64,000 nt of DNA from Prosapia bicincta (lineage: Eukaryota; Arthropoda; Insecta; Hemiptera; Cercopidae), in the NCBI GenBank assembly GCA_036971475.1, contig JBAIZL010000002.1, positions 233,882,143 to 233,946,142 of the forward strand, written 5' to 3'. The notes beneath the pieces were generated by a model. It ran no database searches and was not told where the DNA came from. It saw nothing but the letters and a program-made list of their open reading frames with translations. Both the position numbers and the translations under genes were made by a program. This document shows, piece after piece, positions 1-15,100 of the stretch; the first letter of the stretch is position 1; the number at the start of each line of letters is the position of its first letter.

Positions 1-800
1 TATAGCCAAAAACTTTAAACAATCTGAATTCAATTTAGTTAAAAGTAAATACAGATTATTGGATTTAACTTCTGAAGAAGAAATGCTGCAAATAATAAAC
101 AACTATCACGTTAGCAAAACTAATGATCTCGGAATAGAAGAAACTTATGAACAAATTAAACGTAGATAATATTGGCCAAACATAAAAGGACACATAAAAT
201 TGTACCAATGTGAAATATGCCAAAAACTAAATACGACCGAATCCCTTTAAAACTATAAATGATTTTTACACCCGCGCCAACGACGCCTTTGCAAGTAGTT
301 CATATTGACAGCTTATCACTAGAAAAATATCGCTTTGTATGTATAGTAGACTCCTCCCATTATGCACAGATGTACCATGTACATTTGGCGATGCGCAAAC
401 AACTCAAGTTGCTCATAAACAACTAGATAACTTCTGACACTATAGTGTGCCTGTAGTTATTATATTACATATGGCACGAAACGTAACAATAGAGTTGTAA
501 ACGAAATATTAGATCTGCATAAAGCTAAAATACATTTTATAAGTACACAAAACCCTCAATCAAATTGATTATGCGAAAGATTTCATCGCACGATATCAGA
601 AAACATAACCCTTTTAAATAATCAAATCGAGAAGTAAAATATGTGGTAATAGCATACATTTAGTTACTTAATTAATGCTGTGAAGTTTTATTTGGTCACA
701 TAAATTCGAATACCCTACTGGATGTAGGTGAAGAATACCAGTTTGCAAACGACTACGTTTTAGGTCATAGAGTAAGAACAAAAACACTGTATAAAAACAT
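1..800 (+). pseudogene. Integrase relic of the errantivirus-like element
   Basis: Translation from base 3 shows a typical gypsy integrase zinc-domain context: a His-containing NYHVSKTN stretch, then LGIEETYEQIKRR, a stop, YWPNIKGHI and CEICQ. Further on is a core-like segment starting near 290 with VVHIDS (probable first catalytic Asp) and a region near 545-600 resembling STQNPQSN...ERFHRTISE (probable catalytic Glu context). Stops and frameshifts interrupt it at about 168, 248, 565 and later. The family assignment rests on domain order and these motifs, not on a database search. Confidence 0.7.
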
Positions 801-1085
801 TAGAAATGTTAATTAAAAAAAAATTTTTAATATTTTTGAAAAAAGGATATAAACAAGGAATCACTTCTAAAAATTCCAACTGAAATTTATGTAATGTTAA
901 TTCAATACCAGGGCAAGACAAAAAATAAATTTAGCAAAATGAAAATATATTCTGTTTACAGGAAAAGTATAACCGGTAGAATAAAGCCTAGACACCAGAA
1001 CAAAAAAGAAAAAATACATTTATCAAAAATTAAAAGACCTAGGAAGATAAGTAACATAACTAATAAATAAAATCCTTTTCCAGTT

Positions 1086-2540
1086 TCCTCTGGTTCGTCC
1101 GACGCACAGCCACCGAGTCAACACATATTAGAGACATAAACAAAAACCTCCGAATAATCCCGATATACCTTGGTCCAGCCAAATTAGATTCCTCCTACCA
1201 TACATTTGTCCACTATATTAAGATAGAAAAGTTTATTAATCATTTAAATGACATTGATTCCTATTATAAGGATATATCCCAAAATATTGAAATCGACTGC
1301 GAAAATTGTAACGGTAATTCATTTTGTAACAGATAATCGTAATAAAATTAAAGACATTGTCAATTAATTTTACCATATTAGAAATGTAATTAATGAGAAA
1401 TTATACTTTTATCAAAATTAAATATTGCGAATCGTAACGTAAAAGACTTTGTTGAACTAGAAACGCGTACAATTATTTTAAATCAATTAAACATTTTATA
1501 AAACATGATGTTACAAGTAATCACAGATAATTAAAACACTCTTAAATTTTGTAAACTAGTTGTACATCCTAGAGTGATCCCAACTGAAAAGCTATAGGAG
1601 TAATTAAGCCAAATATATAAATAATATAATAAAAGATTACCTTTAGAACATAAAATAAAAAACAAATGGGAATTAGAGAACCTCATTAAAGTTAATTGTA
1701 AATTAGATTCTGAAAAATATGTATTTTATAAACTTACCTATTGTCGAAAACACTATTTTAAGTTGAATAAATTTAATTCTACACCAACAAATTATGAGGA
1801 AGTTTATGTAAAAATAATACAAAAAGTAAGGTACATGTTAGTATCTAATTCTGTAGTTTTAGGTGTAGACAGTTATTGTAATGGTAAAATAGATCGCAAA
1901 TACTTTTGTTCATTTAACCATTTAACGCAACACAAATTAGATTTCTGAAACGTCCATCATTAGTTATAATAACGTAAACAACTGCGAGTAGACTGCATTG
2001 GAAGTCACGGACAACATATAAACTGGATCCCAGAAATCAAACGTGACCTGCTGACCTTCCCCAATAAAAATACCCTAGAAATTATCCAAAAGGAAACTAC
2101 CAATGTCACCCTACAAGACATTTCCTAATAAAAACTAATAATGATTCAGTATTTCTTAACGACATGAAACTAAGCCACACGTCAACGACATCTGGAGGCT
2201 ACCCTATTCTCATGCCCTATCACCCTAACACATGCTACCCTAACACATCCAAAATAAAAATTTACTATGAGTAGAATGCCAGAGTTTTCGGTAAAAGTTA
2301 AACGGCTGGAGTTGAACTAAACCAACACTGAAGCCAGGTCTAAAATTATTCAAACTGTGGGAAAACCCCATCATATTAGTGTATGGACAATCGCCCTTTA
2401 TAGCGAATTATTAAGTTGCTTAATATACTTCGCCATCATCTAGATTATAAAGAGGACTCCAACAAAGGACGAAACTGTGCCACCGCCCAAAGTTTTAATA
2501 AGGGACGGTGGAGGTCTATAACTAAGTAATGAAGATTCAG
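1086..2540 (+). pseudogene. Env-like relic of the errantivirus-like element
   Basis: Fragments in changing frames resemble errantivirus env proteins, which belong to the insect baculovirus F-like fusion family. Near 1,155-1,320 a frame reads IYLGPAKLDSSYHTFVHYIK, and a 61-codon open segment at 1,763-1,948 ends at a stop. Near 2,375-2,520 there is a hydrophobic stretch (LLSCLIYFAII) followed by a short charged and proline-bearing tail, as expected for a membrane anchor and cytoplasmic end just before the purine tract. Multiple stops and frameshifts make it non-functional. The N-terminal signal region is not recognisable. Confidence 0.55.
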
Positions 2541-2780
2541 CTACTATTAAGATGACCTAATTATAATATTGCTGATGCAGGCTTTGGAATTTTGCACCTT
2601 CGGACCTTAGTTAAGTCAATGTAAAGCGAACGTTAGTTGCCTCCACTCCAACTGAATGGATACCATTGTATTTGTGAGGCTTAGTTATTGTAATAATTTC
2701 AAGATTAAATTGTTCTTAACTAACAAAAGGTTTGTAAGAATAAAATTATTTTTAAAAACCTTTTGAGCTTAATAAAACAC
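2517..2780 (+). repeat. Probable 3' LTR of the errantivirus-like element
   Basis: The sequence follows directly after the purine-rich AGGGACGGTGGAGG tract, which is the expected plus-strand primer position. It contains typical LTR-like text, including a gcaggctttggaatttt segment and gaatggataccattgtattt. No second LTR is in the window, so the ends cannot be set by comparison. The boundaries are inferred. Confidence 0.4.
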
Positions 2781-2789
2781 GTCCCTTAT

Positions 2790-2794
2790 ACACA

Positions 2795-2881
<87 letters not shown>

Positions 2882-2894
2882 ACACACATACATT

Positions 2895-2927
<33 letters not shown>

Positions 2928-2928
2928 T
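2790..2928. repeat. (CA)n then (TA)n microsatellite
   Basis: A nearly perfect CA tract of about 110 bp passes into a short CATA and TA tract. Open frames read through it on both strands are repeat artefacts. Confidence 0.97.
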
Positions 2929-2984
2929 TTTCAAGATTAAATAATATACACTAATTACAGGAATTAATTTATTGAATAATACAC

Positions 2985-3020
2985 TCAAAGCTTTTCGTTG
3001 GTTGACATTACCAACATCCT

Positions 3021-3024
<4 letters not shown>
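2985..3024 (-). ncRNA. Hammerhead-like motif, degenerate copy H1
   Basis: On the minus strand a core-like TTGAGGA (3,023-3,017) is followed by a 6-bp hairpin GTTGGT/ACCAAC and then GAAAAGCTTTG. This matches the arrangement of the better copies near 18.7 and 20.1 kb, but the first core base (C3) is T. It directly abuts a TA array on its 5' side. Catalysis is unlikely because C3 is lost. Confidence 0.45.

Positions 3025-3094
<70 letters not shown>
3023..3094. repeat. (TA)n microsatellite
   Basis: About 72 bp of alternating AT directly beside hammerhead-like copy H1. Confidence 0.97.
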
Positions 3095-7881
<4,787 letters not shown>

Positions 7882-8345
7882 GTACTGAGGAGCAATAACG
7901 ATAAATTCGTGAAGAAGCTTCACACATAGTAGCCTTGATGATGAGAGGAAGTGATTGATCGAGAAAGGTTTCCTTTGCTCAGATAGGTATGAAAAGAATA
8001 TGGAAACTAAACGTTCAAGGATATGATTAGTATTAACAAAGTACAGAGGAGTACTAACGATAAATTTGTGAAGAAGCTCTGCACAGAGTAGCCTTGTGGA
8101 TGAGCGGAAGTGATTGGAGGAGAAGGGTTACCTTTGCTCAAATAGGAATGAGTAGAGTAGTCAAACTAAACGTTCAAGGATATGATTAGTATTGTCGAAG
8201 TACAGAGGAGTACTAACGATAAATTCGTGAAGAAGCTCTGCACAGAGTCTTCTTGAGGTCGAGAGGCAGATTATTGGTCGAGAAGAGTTAACCTTCCCTC
8301 ACATAGGTATGAGGAAGTAGGAAAAACCAAGAGTTTAGGTATGTA
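7882..8345 (+). repeat. Tandem repeat, 159-bp unit, three copies
   Basis: Units begin with GTAC(T/A)GAGGAG at 7,882, 8,041 and 8,200, an exact 159-bp period. Each carries CTAACGATAAATT.GTGAAG, a GCAC...GAGT block and ATAGG.ATGA; copies 1 and 2 also share AACGTTCAAGGATATGATTA. Copies 2 and 3 are the most alike at their start; copy 3 decays towards its 3' end. It is non-coding, with stops in all frames. Confidence 0.9.
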
Positions 8346-9875
8346 ACATATTTTTAACTTCTTAGCTAGTGCCTGGTGCCGGACTTGATGAATAGCGGTG
8401 GTGACCTTGAGAAGACCTAGAGAAGACCGACCTTTCTAAAGATGAAATCTATTAAGCGAGAAGAATGTTGGGCCCATTCAAATAGTGTCGATATCATGGC
8501 TAGGAGGCAGATGGATTGGTTGGTATCTGACTGTGCTTAGTAGAGATTTTCGTTTCTTGAGAGAATAATTTTAAATAAAAATAATTTCAAAAAGAATTTA
8601 GGCGAACGAGGAATATAATGAGTTGATGTTATGTAGAGGGTGGATTAAACAATGATTGATGTGATTCGGAGTTGTCGTAATATAAAGATTTAATAAAAAT
8701 GAACTGGTTTGTTTGAGAGACTCTGACTCTCCGTGCTACTCTAATCTACCACTTACAATGTAAAACTTTCTTTCCAACGATTCCCATCAATGATTTGTTG
8801 GTGAGAAACATAGAGGAGAAATAGGAAATTAAAGTAAATATAGACCAATATTGTCTAAAGGTATAAGGCATCTGCATCTAGATTAACGATGGAGGAAAAC
8901 AGGGTAGATTTGAATAGAAAAGTCTATCTACACATTTACGAAATACAAGCGAAATAGGTCATAAGAAAATGCCTACCGTTGAGGATATGAATATGATAAT
9001 GCGGTAATTATGTTAGGTCTATTTAAAGAGCATTAGGCATGATAACTATCTCGAATTTATTGATGACGATAATATGAAGAGTTTAGGTTAGAAGAACGCC
9101 GTAACTAGGAATATGTGACCAACGCGTTGATTGGAAGTTAAAAAAAATATATATTTTTTTAAAGGACAATATTTTAGTACTTTAGGAACATAATAGTTGA
9201 AGGGGAGATGTGACTAAATAATAATTGAGTTTTAAATTTAAAAATCACTTGATATTAACTGCTGTACCGGCATAAATAGCTGTGTCGGTCAATTTTGGTG
9301 AATCCGGTGGTTTCTAAATAAGAACAATACTTCTACTCCATAACCTGTTTTAAATATCAGTTTGGAATAAATCTCTATATTGTAGTTGGTGTTCCTAGTC
9401 TTTGCTGAGTAGGATGGCGTTTAAAAGTGTCAAAAGAGCTTGAATTTTCTTGGCTATTATTTATTCGGGCCTAAATGAAATAAACTAAAGCACAAATGTA
9501 GAAAATTGTCTATCATGTAAAATATTTATTATGATAGTATTATAAGCGTAGGGCGAAATAGTATTATGTGATCTATGTTGCTTAAACATACGGCTATTGG
9601 CTATTACGAGTCGACAATCTATAAATGACAACAATGTGCAAACAGGTGTAACAAATAAAAAAATATAATGACCACTTTATATATATGAAGAACTTTATTC
9701 AATTAATTTAACAATGGAAAAATATAATTTGATAGATCATATATTGGAGAATTAAGAACCACCAGATATAATGATAATAACAAAGCCTGATTTTTATATA
9801 CTATAGTTTCGAAACATATTTTATATATAAATATAGCTTTAACCAAAAATAATTGATGTAATATGTACACGAAAA
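8346..9875. other. Stretch without a gene
   Basis: Mixed AT-rich sequence with scattered similarity in style to the preceding repeats (GAGGAAGT-type words). No open frame above background and no recognisable mobile-element motif. Confidence 0.5.
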
Positions 9876-10264
9876 TGCAAAACTTCAGAAGTAAAGGATT
9901 TAGAGACTGCGTTTATAAGAGCTTTTAATGATTGCCAAAATTGTGTATATTGTTTACTTTTTCCAGTCCTGCACTTTGGCATTTATTATCTTTTAATTAT
10001 TTGTACTATACCATATTATTGTTTAAGATACGCCTATTGAAATAAAGTACTTGGTCTGATGTTTTTAAGTGCAAAACTTTAGAGGTAAAGGATTTAGAGA
10101 CAGCGTTTATAAGAGCTTTTAAAGATTGCCAAAATTGTGTTAATTGTTTACTTCTTCCAGTCCTGCACTTTGGTATTTATTATCATTTAATTATTTGTAC
10201 TATACCATAATATTGTTTAAGATACGCCTATTGAAATAAGGTACTTGGTCTGATGTTTTTAAGG
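9876..10264 (+). repeat. Tandem duplication, 194-bp unit, two copies
   Basis: Copy 1 (9,876-10,069) and copy 2 (10,070-10,264) agree over their whole length with few substitutions. Both contain GTAAAGGATTTAGAGAC, CCAGTCCTGCACTTTGG and GATACGCCTATTGAAATAA, and both end in TTGGTCTGATGTTTTTAAG. The high identity marks this as much younger than the multi-kb duplications around it. Confidence 0.95.
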
Positions 10265-11480
10265 GTCAAAAGATATTTTTCATTAATTATATATGGCATT
10301 GTATTCAAACTAAAAATTATTTTTTCTGCATTTTTTTCTTTTTATTAGATATTACGGTTCCTTCACTAATGGTAATATTAGATAAGGTGGTAAAATGAAA
10401 CCATTAACTGATGAATCACTTCAAGATATAATCAATCGTGATTATGATTTTGAAATATGCCTAGAGCAATATGTTTATTTTTTTCATACTCCCGTTTCAA
10501 ATATAATATTCTGTGGAAGTATTTCGTGATTAATTTTCCATCAAATAAATTATTTATAGAAAAGTGAATCCACACGCTAATCTATGTTAATTTAGTTTAT
10601 TCAGTGGATGTGGCTTTGCCGCCAGAGGAATGCGCCTATCAGAGTATAAAACACGCTTCATTTTACCAACTTTGATAATAAAGTAGTTACAGATACGTAT
10701 CATTACTAGAATTTATCCATTTAAAATAATTATTTTGACATTAAATATAATAGAAATATAGAGAATTATATTGTTTTCACTATCTTTATATCGATATTCC
10801 ATATTATATATCATTTTATTATTCAAGCGGTCCTTTATACAGTAAAATGACAATTATACGTTTCTCATGAAAAGTATCACTCGCCATGTCCAGTAAAAAT
10901 AAAATTGTGTTCCAGTTTTAGGACGTTCTATATTTACGACAATTATTGCACACGTTGAGAAGGAATATTACTCTGGCATAGGTAGAATAGTTACAGCGTA
11001 CTAGCTACACCAGAAGCAACAAATACTGTTATGATACTTTCTCTGGACGCTATCTTTCTGTGGGTTCTTTTCCTGGATTAAAATGATTCATATAAAATAA
11101 GGCATATTAAGATGGTCTCACTAATATTTCACTATCGTATACAATAACCATCTCATAGTTAATTAAACCTATTTAACGTAGAAATATTGTAAACACTAAT
11201 GATAGTGTTAAGTTTATTTCTACTAAAACAGGGCATTATTAAAATAAATAAATCAGGGAGGTCTGATTTGTTCAAACCTTAAAAATAACCTTTTCTCTAA
11301 AAAAATTACACGTAATGAGGGCAATGAACTTGTAGTTCTCTTTATAACGTATCTTTTCTCTCGGGCAATATGAAGTTTAACAAGTTAAACTAAGCCAGTC
11401 TACTAAACTAAACAAACAGCTCTGCAGGATTACGTCAAAGATTTTAGGTTAATCCCTCGTCAGCTGTGCAGAACCGCTTG
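10265..11480. other. AT-rich stretch with old duplicated segments
   Basis: No gene seen. About 10,570-11,200 is collinear with 31,380-31,980; shared words include ACTATCTTTATAT.GATATT, GAAAAGGAATATTACT.TGGCAT and GACGCTATCTTTCTGTGGG. About 11,400-11,480 resembles 27,440-27,510 and 36,480-36,560 (CTCTGC, then GTTAATCC.ACGTCAGCTGTG). Confidence 0.6.
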
Positions 11481-11757
11481 CTCTAATATAAAGTTTAATA
11501 ATACTGAAAATGAGTAAATATTGAAAAAGCTTAATGTAAATTGCAATACCGTTGTTACGCCTTTCTAGTGGCATAAATTGTCTGTTGTATAATTGAATTA
11601 TAATTTTCATCTTTAATAAAAAGTGTAATAATGCTGAAAATAAGTAAATATTGAAAACGTCTAGTGAAAATTGCAATACCGGTGTAATAAGCCTTCGAGG
11701 TGGCATAAATTGTCTGATTTGTCTGTATAATTGGTCTGAATTATAATTTTGTAATGT
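11480..11757 (+). repeat. Tandem duplication, about 140-bp unit, two copies
   Basis: Copy 1 (about 11,484-11,612) and copy 2 (about 11,622-11,757) share AATA.TGAAAAT.AGTAAATATTG, AATTGCAATACCG.TGT and GTGGCATAAATTGTCTG. The 85-codon minus-strand frame across them is a repeat by-product. Confidence 0.85.
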
Positions 11758-14700
11758 GAAATATACTCAAAAATATATTATTGCACAATGACATATTCAC
11801 TGCCATTTGATATATGGAACTTGGTAATGTAAATTTTTATAGGTATTCTTTAAATTCCACATACTATCTTATATTTTCAAATAGATGATAAAAATAGATG
11901 ATAAACTGTGAAGGTATACATCAAATATTACTAGAGGGACAATCGGCAATGTTTACCAAACGTTTTTTCCCCAATTTTGAACCTTCAGGATAGACTCAGG
12001 TGTTCACCTCATATCAGGCCTAACACCAATCACATTCTGCCCACGTCTAAACTGAAGCTAATGAAAATCTCATGCGAAGGACTGTAAGCAAAAAGCAGTT
12101 TTAAATTATAAGGGCCAAGTAGAACAATATATGATAGGTTAGAGACGATGTGCCTATTTGTATATATAGAAGCGATTAATCGCTTGTTCATTATGTGAAT
12201 TAGGATAATATCTCTCGGGAAAAGCACGTACTGTAAAATGGACTACCGAGCTTATGAATTACTGGTAATTAAAAAATATTTAAAAAATTCTTAAATCATA
12301 AAAATATTAACCACATTATTAGGCAATCACAAAGAAAAAGTTTAGAAATTGAATAAACTCTTTGTTATTATGGAACATGTTTATGAGAACACGTCTTTCT
12401 TTTGCATAGATAATTTTTGTTTACTTTTATATGATAATGTAAGAATATTCAGCAATAATTACAACGCTGAATTATGAATTTAATAAAGATGCTATATGCA
12501 CAAAGTAAATACTTTCCTCTATAGTTTAAATTTGCAAACTTTATTACATTCTGTAATTGAAAGGCATTACATCAATTGGAAGAAAAGTAGACCATATTCT
12601 TTTCCGTTTTCAAATTGAATATTGCATAATAAATGTCGTTCTCTTGCGGCAAGGTAATGTAAACTCAATGCAATATATTTTGTGTAATATACGTTTCTAC
12701 TAACAGTATAATTATTTGTTGTTGTTGACAAATATAATATTTTCATATCAATCAATGTTATTTATAATATTGATTTATCCTTATTGGGGAAATATAAGGT
12801 CTTATCATAATGTTTTAAAGAGAATAACATTGTGCACTTTGAGGTTTCGATTTGGAGCATACTAATATATTTTAATAAAGGCTCCCTCTATCCATTAGTC
12901 AAAGTATTCCACTTTCAAGGGAGATATAGTGAGCAGACGAAAAGAAGAGAACCCCTTTAAATTGTCGTGTGTTATAGTTTAAAACTATTGTTGGCATTTT
13001 TTTAGAAATTATCTGGCTACATTTTTAAATCTTATACAGTACGAACTTTACGTTCACTTTTAGGACGAAACAATTGCTTGTCAAATTGATTAGTTCAGTA
13101 AACATACAAAGCTCAACTTTTAAAAATGCTCCGTGTTTAATATGACTGAATGACTTTAAATATTACGTGTAATTGATTTTTTTAAATACAAATACCACCA
13201 AAAGTTTCATTTTCACATTCTCAAATTTTTCGTTCGTACTAGTCTCTTGTTTAATAAAGTGAAAACTCACCAGACATAATTCTAGCTCAATAGTTGGTTA
13301 CAATGAAGTGAACCTAACCGATACATAGCGTGATTTCAAGTTCACTTCTTCGTACAATGATTGAACATTTTCAATAGTTTTGAACTTAGTTCTATCTATC
13401 GACTTTTTGCTATGAAGTAAACTTAATCTGCAGTTGCAGTTTTATTTCTATCTCACTACAGTTTACATTGAAGTGAGCTTTTTTTACAGTCATTGGGTTA
13501 GATCCCGCTTAGTATACTTTATAACGAAGGGACAATTCCCTAGTTTTAGAGTTCCTTATACTTCATTACGCCATAGGGATAATAAAATGAACTTATTGCA
13601 AATACATATCCTTAGTTCTAGATCAGTATATATTGTAATGTCCTTAGTGACATGACCTAACAAAAGTAAATCTAATCTTATCTCAATTGACCTAACATAA
13701 CCTATCCGAACCTAGCTCAAACTAACCTACGACAAATTGTATGTTCATACGTTGCAGAATTTTGGCATAAACATATATTCAACATAATTGAGGCAGATTT
13801 GAACCGGGCTGTGACTCAAGCGTATATATTCTATTCGAAGCAGTGGAGTTGAGCAAGACATAGTCCTAGTGTAGAGATATTGAGAGGCAGATTAATGATA
13901 TTGTTAAAATGAGAATTATACTAATATGAAGGGCAGTGGTACTATTGAAACCTTAAACTAGTGTGAATGAATGTGATATTAGGAAAGAAGGAGATACGCT
14001 GTTTAAAGATAATTTGTACTCCGGAGTGAAAATGGGCTAATATTAACGCCGGTTCTCAATAAAATTTGGGAAACAATATGTTTAGAAACATTACGGATAT
14101 GCTTAGAAACAGAGGACGACACCTGTTGTACTTGAATGGCATTTCATGTTTTTAATGTTTAACTTGTTTCATCCCACGCGCCCTTATATACAGTTGGGTT
14201 ACAGGAGTAATTATAATAGGTACTAACAAAAAGTACAAAGTTATGGAACTCAATAGTATTTACGTACTTACTTGTTATAGATTCTTATGAAGAAGTAATA
14301 TTTTTAATCTCTAAGTCGTTGACAAAATCATGTAATTGCGTTCCTTGTATGCGCTGCAGCAACCAACTACAATAATGATATTGTTTTATTTTAGCCTACA
14401 TGTTTAAACTTATTGATAGTTAGATAGAATTTCCAGCCTAAGAAAATATTTACTTGGAACTTTGTATTTATCTTGTTCGATACTTCCAAATTAAAAGAGT
14501 AGGATAAGTTAGAACTGTTAACATTCAAGTTGAAAAGATGACATGTCTGTGTCAGGAATACTGTAAATGAGCTCTTTGATCAAATCCTTTCGACATTTTA
14601 GTTTTTATGATGTTCCCTTTCATTTTATATTGAAGAGAATATTGGTGTATAATAAAGTTTACAGTATTTTCTAAAAAAATTTAAATTAATTTTTAATGGA

Positions 14701-15054
14701 GGTTTTCAAGTCAATATATAAAAAACTTCTCCGTAGGCATGACAATGTGAGTCGGCATTTGTTCAGAGGATATAGCAAAAATATACAGATGTAGCTACTG
14801 ATAGATACTATGGAAAATCCACGACTAAACCATTCAATCACTAATATTGAACGCCTAACCATTTCAGTTTTTCCTCCTTTAAATTGATTTCTGTTGTATA
14901 AATATTCATTTCTTAAATTATAAGTGTTTAAATAACCTTTTTCATTTCTATATATTATTATATTACAGTTTGTTATTAAACTTCTTTTTGCGAGTATAAT
15001 GGGGGACAGTAATAGTATATATCATCCACGATGGGTATATACTATTATATACAG

Positions 15055-15060
<6 letters not shown>
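11758..15060. other. AT-rich stretch without a gene
   Basis: About 13,745-14,345 is a diverged collinear copy of 32,035-32,655 (shared GAGGACGACA, TACAGTTGGGT, AATTCATGTAATTG-type words). A degenerate CCTAA-like tract lies near 13,655-13,730. No coding motif was found; the 73-codon frame at 13,434-13,655 is unremarkable. Confidence 0.55.

Positions 15061-15099
<39 letters not shown>
15061..15099. repeat. (TA)n microsatellite
   Basis: Alternating TA for 39 bp. Just upstream (about 15,015-15,052) is a short imperfect palindrome around CATCCACGATGGG with ATAGTATATA/TATATACTAT arms. Confidence 0.95.

Positions 15100-15100
<1 letters not shown>

Larger units (their letters stand above)
1..2780 (+). 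mobile_element. Decayed gypsy/errantivirus-like LTR retrotransposon, 3' half
   Basis: The left edge holds the 3' half of an insect gypsy-type element on the plus strand: an integrase relic, then an env-like relic, then a purine-rich tract (about 2,499-2,515) and a probable 3' LTR start near 2,517. The order pol-env-PPT-LTR is that of errantiviruses, the env-bearing gypsy lineage. Many stop codons and frame changes interrupt every part, so the copy is dead. The 5' half lies outside the window. The right end is uncertain; unique-looking LTR-type sequence runs to about 2,780, where a CA microsatellite begins. Confidence 0.7.

Noticed and set aside
7882..8345. CRISPR-like array
   Set aside because: The 159-bp units repeat along their full length without unique spacers, and the DNA is eukaryotic.
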